DNA from: Limnephilus marmoratus
Lineage: Eukaryota; Arthropoda; Insecta; Trichoptera; Limnephilidae
Direction of reading: 5' to 3'
Length of the DNA: 64,000 bases
NCBI GenBank assembly: GCA_917880885.1
Contig: OU862912.1
Span: 46,983,117-47,047,116, forward strand
A program made the position numbers and the translations under genes. Shown here one piece after another: positions 55,491 through 64,000 of this stretch (positions are counted from its first letter, which is position 1; each line of letters opens with the position of its first letter). Under the pieces are notes generated by a model. The model was given only the letters and a program-made list of their open reading frames with translations, was not told the DNA's origin and did not search any database.

Positions 55491-55745
55491 CTAGCTGAAG
55501 CCTTCGGCGATGCCCGGGCTTTACACAGAGTTTTCGAAATCAAGTGTAGTGACCTTCCTCAAATCAAATCCACGCGCGCCGCCCGTTTACCAGCCCGCTC
55601 GTCCCCTACATACAGACATTATCCTTTATATATTATATATGTCAACCAATTTACACAAAACCTTGACAAATTATATGCCTACCTTCCTCATGAATCACTC
55701 TATCTATTGGTGATAACTGCATGAAAATCCTTTCATTAGTTTTTG
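55491..55745 (+). repeat. Dispersed repeat starting ACTAGCTGAAGCCTTCGG
   Basis: Start word resembles those at 23570, 50949 and 61305; followed by GATGCCCGGGCTTTACACAG. Class unknown; open frames across it are not genes. Confidence 0.4.
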
Positions 55746-57043
55746 AATTTATCGCGAACAGTCAGTGAGACGCGGCGGAGGACTTTAATTTATAATATGC
55801 AGAGATAACATAACCAATGTAGAAATTATCTGCTTTCCTGTCAATGTAGATATCTACCTCTACCTGATAAAAGGTTATAACCCTCGAACAAACCCTGTTA
55901 TAAGTTTTAAGTTATAACTTTACGACTCTCGAACAACCCTATAACCTATAACATTGAAAGATGTCCTCATTGTCGCTAATGTTCTTAAGATATTACGACT
56001 AATATTTTTTGTAAACAGAAGCCGAATACACTTTGACAAATCATGGATCGCCTTCAAGAACGCTGAATGCACTTGCATGGATTTCATAACGACTTGGAAA
56101 AAATCATGTGGATAGATTTTTTTACTATATTACGAAAAAGTTAGTAAAAATTTTTAGAAATGTATAGTTTTTTTTAAATAAATAAATCCATTATTTGGGC
56201 CCGTGACGTCACTACATGAAAATGTCCCGTCACCGAAAATGTTCCCATTAATTTTGTAAAATTCCACACTCATTTATTTTTTAATATTTTTTACATTTTG
56301 ATTTCAGGCGAATATTTGAATTTATTTAACGTTTACTAGATTTATTGTTTGTTCTCAGCGAACTTATCATTTGGTATGACTTTTTGACAGATGTTATGAA
56401 GAGAACCCCGTACATTTTTCGCTGTCTGTAAGTGTTTTAGAGGTATAATGGTAGTGGTGCTGATTTTAACAAAATCAAATTTTATAATATTCTTCTTATT
56501 ATTATAATTTACAAGTACAAGTATATTACATTGGATTTAGTAATGTAGACGTTGAACATTATAATGATTCATGATCAATAAGACGGATCAAGGAAAAAAA
56601 TATTTATGAGATGTAATATTTTTGATATGCCTCGTTATTCTCCTGTGCCCTTTCTTGTGGAAAACGTTTTTTTTAAATGATTTTCGGCTATGTAATTATC
56701 GTTTTTTCGCACCCATAAAATTATGTCCCGTCTTTCCGGTTTATAAAAAATGGTCTGATTTTTCAGTTTGAAATTTTCAAAAAACCGCCAGGGTTTCAAA
56801 AATACGATTAAAAAAAATACAGAATGTCTTAGAATATTTGCCTAAACCAGATTTTTTTTAAATGTCTTGCAAGTGGCCTATTGTGTTATAGGTAATATTT
56901 TTTTTTACAAATATAGTTAATCCCTTTTCCCCTTAGGAAATCGAGTGAGAACTTACTCTACCTCGAATAAAGTTATATTTGCAATAATTTGAGCATAAAA
57001 TGACTTTTGTATGTCAAAAGGTTTCTGACTTATATAAAATATA
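55746..57043. other. Intergenic, nothing recognised
   Basis: AT-rich. A local run of TTATAA words lies at 55870-55950. Confidence 0.3.
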
Positions 57044-58839
57044 TTAAGGCGGTATACTACCCTAATAATGAGGGCTTGCTCAAAACTCACATTTTAATAA
57101 TTTCCGGCGAATTCGTAACTATAATAACTTTTTTTTTCAAACCGAACCCTGGAGATGTAAGTTCTTTATATTTAAGTTTAATAAAAACAATACCTTACCA
57201 TTAATATATTTCACGTACAACGATTTAAAAAATATATTTTTCTGGACGATGAATTAATAACTTCGGGGGGTAAACGTTTAGAAACATCTTAAATGTTTGT
57301 AACACGTTCTTCAGAATTAATTAAAATGATCCCGGCGGAAAGGTCCAGGCCTGCAAGGGCGAATTCGACCTTACGTCCGACCAATACGCCGTGCCGCAGG
57401 CAGGGCCGGATCTACGAAATCTGGCGCCCTGTGCAGTAGGTACCGATGGCGCCCCCCCCCCCCCCCTATATTTTTATTTTGATTAAAAATTCGTTCACCC
57501 CAATTTTTTTATTTAATTTTTTTTTTTACACTAATTTATCAAATAAAATCAAGACATATAAAGGGTGTAACTTTTCCAAGTGACGTGGCGGTAGCTCTCA
57601 CGTTTTTTTTTAAAGAGAGAATCGCCAGGAGTCCTATACTCTCTGAATCTATTGGGCAAACATAAAATTATGAACATAAATCTATCCAAATGCTGAAGTG
57701 ATTTTTCATGTGAATTCAAATTTTGCGTTAAATGATTCCAATCACATAATCCTGAACTAGTTAACGCGCCATTCCTAGATACAGAAAATAATTTGCAACA
57801 AAAACAAAAAACCCTATCTGAAGTTTTCGAATAAATAAGCCGCGATCTATGTTATTCTTCTCCGTTAGGCAGTTTCTTGTATTAATACTTAGTATTAAAT
57901 TTACGCTTGTTCGTAATAGGAAAATCAAAATCTTTCAATTGTACAGGATACTAATAAGAATATAACCTCAAATTTGTACCTTGCATTTCCCCTGTGTTGA
58001 GCGAACAAACACCAAATTGAGCGAACAAACACCATACAAACACGCTTACACTGACACCGTAAAATAACAAATCCAACAAATCTAATAGATATTAATTATT
58101 AACGAACTTCAAAAAATAATATGTCAAACCAATGACGAAACTGTCAACAAGTTGCAACTTGATGCTTGAACAAAGATGCTTTTGTTAATGGAATTTACTG
58201 AAGATTTCATAAGAAAATGGTCTTTAACTACCTTCTCCTAGAGACTTAAATCGTACAAAATAAAACAATAGGAGCGTACTTTGAAAGGCGCAAGTCGGTT
58301 TGTTTGATACACTAGAAGAAAAATACCGCGCTGTGATTGGTTATTGAATTTGGATCGCACCCATTAGTCGTAAAATACGGTAAAAGATTTGTGGAAAAAT
58401 AGATCTTACGTTTAAACTAAATATATGGAATTTGTAAAGAAATTCTGTAACTGACTATAAATTCGTAAGCCGTTCATACCAACCTGATGCATGCGAATTC
58501 TGTTTCTTTTGAAAGTGTTGCTACCGGGTCGCGAGTCGCAATTTGTGTACACGGCTTCTTTATTATAGGGTATATTGTCGTCTTAACCGTAGGATAAGTA
58601 GTTGGTAAGTTATATTTAGTTTTATTACTTTAGTAAAATTACACAGCAAAGTTCCTTGCAAAATCTCATTTGGGTTGCCACAGTGATGTAAAAACCAAGT
58701 TTTCGACAGTTTCCCGCAGGGAAGAAAAAATCGCAAGCGAGTTGAAACAAGCGTTCAGACGTGGCGATTCGGTATGAATTTCGAACGATGAGTCATACTT
58801 AAACAGCAAAAATAGATGGCCTTTCAAATTTATTCGCTA

Positions 58840-59066
58840 AACTAAAAACTTGACCAACTTTGTTGAAAGAGTGTTCACACTAGTCTATAAGCTTTCAAGT
58901 GTTATTCAACAGAAAGTTGATCAACTAAAATTGAACCGTCTGAACGAGCCGTAGCGGGTTCAGATGTTTCAATTTTAGTTGATCAACTCGTCACTTGAAA
59001 GCATATTGGCAAGTGCAATAATTTTCGTCTTCAATAAAAGTTGATCAACTAAAATTGAACCCACTA
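58840..59066. mobile_element. Harbinger end fragments
   Basis: Two pieces (58840-58954 and about 58967-59066) carry the same TTCAATTTTAGTTGATCAAC end as the 1-kb Harbinger elements, in both orientations. The second is a roughly 100-bp mini-copy with both ends. Confidence 0.6.
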
Positions 59067-59698
59067 TATGAGATTATACTACGAACGATATGGCCACGCC
59101 CAAATAACGCTGTATTTAGCGATATATGAAATTGGTGCTAATGATGTAAATGAATTAGGGAGCTGTCATGGTCACCTCGATATTTACATTTCCTACAATC
59201 CCAAAGCATGTCGTAATCTGTACTGATATTAGTGTATCACAATGAATGTCGGTACCTACGTGGGTAAACTGTGTAAGCATGAATAGTAGATATTTGTTGC
59301 TAAAATTAATATTATTGACAATTTTCAATCATCATTAATGTCAGATACGTAGGTCTCTTACCCATTTATCGTCAATCGATCATATATTAAATAATAAATT
59401 ATCATACATAATTCACGTAATTATGTTCTATAATAAGTACGTAAATATTTATACATCTGATAAAATAACCTAAACGAACTTGAAGGTGAAACTTGATAGG
59501 TTATCTCTTTATCAGTGTATCGAAATATTATCAAGTATGTAGATATTTAAGCAAGAACATAAATATCCAAGAACGACTATTTTATTAATTCCTAGTCAAG
59601 TAATTTTACCAATTTATAAAATTACATAATTTTAACACAAAGTATGGCTTTTTGCAAAATATGGCAAAATAAAGATGATTATATACTTATTATATTCC

Positions 59699-59861
59699 AG
59701 CACCAACAGTAGCGGATTTAGGGGGGGGGGGGGCACGAGGGACCGTCCGCCCCTTGTGCCCCCCCGCAGAAAAAAATCCTAACAGTAATTGTTGATATTT
59801 TGCCCGTCCACCCCTTGTGCCCCCCTCAGGAAAAAATCCTGGATCCGCCCTTGAGCACCAA
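59699..59861. mobile_element. 147-bp hAT MITE, TSD AGCACCAA
   Basis: Element 59707-59853 with perfect 8-bp flanks. Left end CAGTAGCGGATTTAG; right end reads CAAGGGCGGATCCAG inward. Internal run of G and repeated CCCCTTGTGCCCCCC. Confidence 0.85.
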
Positions 59862-60104
59862 AAATTTTACTTGGGTAGATACTACTTTTTTATTTGGAAG
59901 TATGAAGTAGAGAGTGTAAAATTCGGGATCCGGCTGCTAACAAAAACACTCCTTTTATAGGTTTAAATTCCCATTTAACACCAGCCGCCTCTTTCGATTT
60001 ATTCAAGAAAAGACATCGCCAAAAAGTGTACTTTATTTTATTTTACAAAGCTAAATCATTTTGTAAAGAATTTAATTTTCCGCATCATCGTCATTACATA
60101 GTAT

Positions 60105-60366
60105 AAAATGAAGTTGCTCAAAATGTATGTGCGCGTAGATCTTACTAAACTACGCAACGGACTTTCATGCGGTTTTCACCAATAGATAGAGTAATTCAAG
60201 AGGAAGGTTTATATGTATAAGACATGCTTATTATATAAAAACCGAGAAATTCAAATATTCAATTCAGGCAGCGGGCAGCTGGCAAGCGGGTGGTGTGGAT
60301 ATTATAAAGGTTGGGTAATGGCGTTGTGTTTCGTTAGCCACAGCATTTGTGGCCGGGTCTGCTAGT
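60105..60366 (+). mobile_element. Non-autonomous Helitron 3' part, copy 2
   Basis: Same conserved block (AAACTACGCAACGGACTTTC) and end GGCCGGGTCTGCTAG then T as at 13330-13556. The hairpin GCCACA-GCATT-TGTGGC before the end is a better pairing than in copy 1, with compensating bases. Confidence 0.65.
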
Positions 60367-60589
60367 TGAACCATAAAAACAAAACCGAAAAGGAGTTCGT
60401 AAGAAGACTTTGAACTTTAAAGCAGTTTTTATAGGGATGATTCTGTAGTTTTTCTGGGCTTATAAAAATTCTAATAAAAATGCCCGATTTTTTCAATGCA
60501 ATATGTATTCTACTCGCAGTATTTAATTAATGTAAAGGATCTAAAATGTCTCTACGCGGTCTAATTTTCAAAACAAAGTCGTCATCAAT

Positions 60590-60730
60590 ACTCCACAAAT
60601 GAAGCTCTGACGAAAATAATTTCCGTGAGGGCATATGTCATCTTTAGAGATGCTGTGTGGAGGATCTTTTTGCGGAGAGGAAGGAAGGGTCTTGAGGAGA
60701 CCCGTGTTCTAGGAGGCTATAACATTTGTT
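60590..60730 (-). mobile_element. Family A repeat, decayed fragment
   Basis: Contains GAAAATAATTTCCGTGAGGG and AGAGATGCTGTGTGGAGG. Confidence 0.5.
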
Positions 60731-61304
60731 TCTGAAGCAGAACAAATCACGAACGGTCTGGTAATTCTGGTATCATAAAAATTGCACAGCTCCGTCTGAA
60801 ATTTCTAGGTAAACGCGAAATTACCTTCAATTTCCATGGTAATTTGCATCAAGAGTAAAAAGCTTTATCCACTTGACTGTAAGAAAAATAAGACTAAACG
60901 TCAATTTTCCTTCCATTATTTATTTCAAATCTCGGTGAAGACGGATGAAAAATCTCGTTAATTCTAAAGATAACAAAACGATTTCTGTTAAAAAATCAAT
61001 ACCAATACCAAACGGCTTGTAATTAAACCATAATATAAGTATTATAATGTAATAAGCTGGTAGATATTACCAGATTAGGAGATTATTAGCGACAGATTAA
61101 TCGAACTGTTTTTTATTTCACCCTCTCTGACAACCAAATTTAATTAAGATTTTGCAATGCAAATTTTTAAAACTTGTTAATGTTGTCCGTAAACAATAAA
61201 TTTATTATGAATCAATTATTAAAAGTGACACGATTATAAGTACATTTACAACAATATGATGCTGCTTAGAACTCAAAACATAAAATAGTTTTGTATTTCT
61301 AACT
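60731..61304. other. Interior of the long-TIR element, nothing recognised
   Basis: AT-rich, no coding sequence. Confidence 0.3.
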
Positions 61305-61885
61305 AACTGGTTTCCGGCATGCGTTGCAATGCCATATTCAAAGAAATAAATTGTTTCTCCCTGAATCACCTTTCCAGTGCGTCCCCGTTCCCCTCCCGCA
61401 TCCCCTTCCCCTCTTGCGTTCCCCCTCCACCTTCCCTACCTACCCTCGCCCCTCTTCCCTCTCCCGCTCCCCCGTCCCGCCAACCCCTCTTCAGCGTTCC
61501 ATATATTCAATCCCAGTACATTCAGTTTTCAAACAGCTCGCGTGGCGCCTATTACAATTTTTTATTCAAATTTTCATTTTTCAAAATATTCATTTTTGTA
61601 TATCTATTATAATAACAATCAATCTAATTTTGGTACCTAACATATATGTACCTATTTTCAAATTAAAAAAATACACAATTCTTTTGTTACAAAAAAAAAC
61701 AGCTGCCTGATAAATTCACATTCAACAAACGCGCGAACTGTCAAACGTGCGAATTTAAAATAGTCGTTAAGTTTTCTGAAATTATCCAAATTTCTGCGCA
61801 ATTTTCTTAATTTTTCTTTCCGTAAGAACCTTCTACAAAATGTATTAGAAAACTTTAAAAAAAGATCAATGAAATAGGTAAAGTC
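61305..61885 (+). repeat. Dispersed repeat, copy 2 of 23570-24130
   Basis: Close match to the earlier copy through GCATGCGTTGCAATGCCATA, the pyrimidine-rich segment, CAAACAACTCGCGTG-type words and GCGAACTGTCAAACGTGC. Pro/Ser-rich frames here are chance. Confidence 0.6.
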
Positions 61886-63053
61886 GTTCTGAAGTTATGG
61901 CGTAACCAAGGGAAACAGGGATTCATTTATATGTATATATATATGGATTTATCAATACCTAACTTGGAAATATTTCATAAAACACTTTTTGTGGATTTAA
62001 GTAAGAAGATGCACTTTATCAGAACTGTTTATAATATATTAGGTACCTAAATTATTGTGTATTTTTCTTTTCTATAACGGTCTTAAATTTAAATGTCGTT
62101 ATTTTATTGGTCAATGACAAAAATATTCCGTATATCAATTTATAAAGACTGTTTATAACGCTAATAAATAAATAAAATGAGTGTTTATAATACATTGCAA
62201 ACTAATACTATTTAAATACTGGCTTATTATAAATTTTATCTGGTTATCTATAATAAACCTGTAATATTTGTTGTTTGATCTTATTTAATTACGTATTAAC
62301 GAAAGTAAAAAATGATGATGCTTTTAAATACGTCTGATGGAAGTTAACTTTTAATGGTGCGGAATCTTGGAAATAGAAATTATGACGACAATATACCCTA
62401 AAATATATTCAGAATCTTAACGACGTAAGTAAAGAAGCCGTGAATACAAATTGAGACTCGCGACCCGTGTATTGGACGGACCTACTGTCGAATTTGCCGT
62501 ATCAAAGAAAAGAAGAAGAAGATAAATAATTTGGGAATCTTAACGACGTAAGTGAAGAAAGCGTGTAAACAAAAATACGCCGCAGCACGGCGTATTGTAC
62601 GAACGTACGGTCGAATTCACCTTAACAGGCCTGGAGATTCGGCCTTTCTTTCGCGTTCATTTTAATTAATTCTAAAGAACGTGTTACAAATATTTCAAAT
62701 GTGTCTCCATGTTGTCCTTCCGAAGTTATTAATTCATCGTCTAGAAAAATAAAATCTGGTGCTTACCGCTAACTTTATAGTTGAAAAACGGGTTATAAAG
62801 TTTTAAAATCGTTGTACGTAAAATTATATTAATGGTAAGGTACTGTTTTTATTAATCTAAAATATAAATAACTTGCATTCCTTGTGCGGCATGGAAATAA
62901 AAAAGTTAATATAGTTAAGAATTCGCCGGAAATAATTAAAATGTGAGTTTTGAGCAAACAAAAATTATTAGGATTGTGCACCGCCTTAAGCTACTTTCCA
63001 CATCCGAGCATTTCCACATGCCGAAACTCGGCAGATAGACTCATTGTCAACAA

Positions 63054-63263
63054 CGTTGTGGCAAGGGCGGATCCAGCTATGGCGCCAGAGGGGGGGGGGG
63101 GTCATATAGCGCCAGGGGGGGTCACATAGTCGTAATCAAGTCACAAAAAGTTATAATTTAATTTTGATAATAATAGATACAAGTAAAAAGTAGGTCCACC
63201 TAGGTCCTGGACCCAGCCCAGGGAGGGATCATGACCCCCCCTGGATCCGCCCTTGCGTTGTGT
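63054..63263. mobile_element. 194-bp hAT MITE, same family as 49403
   Basis: Element 63062-63255. Ends CAAGGGCGGATCCAG inward on both sides. Flanks CGTTGTGG and CGTTGTGT (one mismatch). Internal GGTCCTGGACCCAGCCCAG matches 49440-49460 in reverse. Confidence 0.8.
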
Positions 63264-63553
63264 TGTTTTCCAACACTCCGAATGCAAATAGCTGTCTTTT
63301 ATAGTAATAATGGTGAATCAAAAGGTTTTTTTATATTCGTATTAAGCGTGCAGTCATTCCGAAAATCATTTTATCCATATGTAACTGTGAGTGATTTCGC
63401 TATTTAGGTAATCAGTTATCAGTAAATTGGGTACCTACCTACCGATTATAGAATATGGAATATATGTACTAGGATTATATTTTAATCGATCAAATAAATG
63501 TCAACAAATAAAGTGTTTGTATGGTTAATAGGGCAGTGCTTCATCTTCCCTAT
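63264..63553. other. Intergenic, nothing recognised
   Basis: AT-rich; no feature. Confidence 0.3.
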
Positions 63554-63899
63554 CACCTATCCAGTGGCGTAGCTAGCATGGGTGGTACCCGGGGCGGATG
63601 TCACCCCCAGGGGAGTGGTGTCACCCCCAGGGGAGTGGTGTCACCCCCCCCCCCCCCCCGCCCTATTAAAGTTGAATACGCTAATTTCGACTTCATAAAA
63701 TTGGTCCATCCTAAGGGGGAGGGGGATGGCTAGAGAATTTCAGATTTATCCACAAATATAGGCTATGTTCGCCTATAAAAAGACCTAGACACAAAATATA
63801 CAATACTTTGGTGACAATATCCTTCGAGTGTCACCCCCCTATCGGGTGGCACCCGGGGCACACCGCCCCCCCCCCCCTCGCTACGCTACTGCACCTATC
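63554..63899. mobile_element. 330-bp hAT MITE, TSD CACCTATC
   Basis: Element 63562-63891, perfect 8-bp flanks. Ends CAGTGGCGTAGCTAGC and, reversed, CAGTAGCGTAGCGAGG. GGGGAGTGGTGTCACCCCC is repeated in tandem near 63605-63645. Internal part matches 41997-42120 in ACBP intron 2. Confidence 0.85.
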
Positions 63900-63909
63900 A
63901 CCTACAACT

Positions 63910-64000
63910 GGTTTTTTTTTTTACATGAGCTCCACACAGGAGGCCCTGAGGAAAATAATTTCCCTCAGGGCCTATGTCATCTTTGAGGATGCTGTGTGGA
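63910..64000 (-). mobile_element. Family A repeat, cut by the window end
   Basis: Poly-T (63911-63922), then CATGAGCTCCACACAGGAGG, a perfect form of the core (CCTGAGGAAAATAATTTCCC) and GATGCTGTGTGGA. Continues past the window. Confidence 0.6.

Larger units (their letters stand above)
57044..62989. mobile_element. Possible 5.9-kb TTAA-flanked element with long inverted arms
   Basis: TTAA at 57044-57047 and 62986-62989. Ends read GGCGGTATACTACCCTAATA and, reversed, GGCGGTGCACAATCCTAATA. Similarity continues inward: 57048-57400 with about 62570-62985, then 58525-58585 with about 62390-62460, separated on the left by about 1.1 kb of insertion. No transposase was found between. It may be one foldback element or two inverted copies of a smaller one. 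Confidence 0.5.

Noticed and set aside
59995..60012. First exon of ACBP gene 2
   Set aside because: On the minus strand a short ATGTCTTTTCTTGAA frame exists, but it meets a stop at once and has no splice donor.
61319..61710. Proline/serine-rich proteins
   Set aside because: Three overlapping frames arise from a pyrimidine-rich segment shared with the repeat at 23570-24130.

Overview
This window looks like insect nuclear DNA, most likely from a moth or butterfly. It is AT-rich and intron-bearing, and the host-coding share is well under 5%. The order is inferred from two short 3' ends reading GGCCGGGTCTGCTAG, a Helitron end I associate with Lepidoptera, from the acyl-CoA-binding protein sequences, and from short TTAGG runs. 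No database search was possible.

Host genes: two paralogous acyl-CoA-binding protein (ACBP) genes lie head to tail on the minus strand. The first (about 40932-44000) is complete: one non-coding exon plus three coding exons that join in frame into an 89-residue protein. The second has its last two coding exons at 44214-44347 and 49704-49818, with identical exon phases; its first exon was not found. Near the left edge (1450-1635, minus) is the first coding exon of an unrecognised secreted protein, with a TATA box and a clean splice donor. I see no other convincing host gene.

Everything else recognisable is transposable element, much of it nested. 1-9.7 kb: secreted-protein exon, a poly-A repeat copy ('family A'), a TTAA-flanked element, two other terminal-inverted-repeat (TIR) elements. 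10-18.3 kb: a CR1/Jockey-like LINE, a Helitron end, SINEs, a frameshifted RTE-like LINE ending in (TTA)n. 18.9-26.2 kb: an element built from a two-orientation 13-mer, a nest of foldbacks, a 1.7-kb hAT element that took in other repeats, and LINE tails. 27.5-31.6 kb: a long foldback carrying a SINE and an inverted Penelope-like element with a hammerhead-like motif, then a TTAA element broken by a LINE. 32-39 kb: a 20-bp minisatellite, family A copies, two hAT elements with exact 8-bp target-site duplications (TSDs), a non-LTR LINE. 40.9-49.8 kb: the ACBP genes, whose introns are stacked with hAT and Harbinger elements. 50-64 kb: a second Harbinger copy, G-tract MITEs, small hAT MITEs, and a possible 5.9-kb long-TIR element flanked by TTAA.

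The strongest observations are mutually confirming insertion histories. One Harbinger copy (TSD TTA) has its empty site preserved in a paralogous hAT copy about 22 kb away, and several hAT elements show perfect 8-bp TSDs. That Harbinger family keeps remnants of both a MADF-type protein and a PIF/Harbinger transposase at opposite ends.
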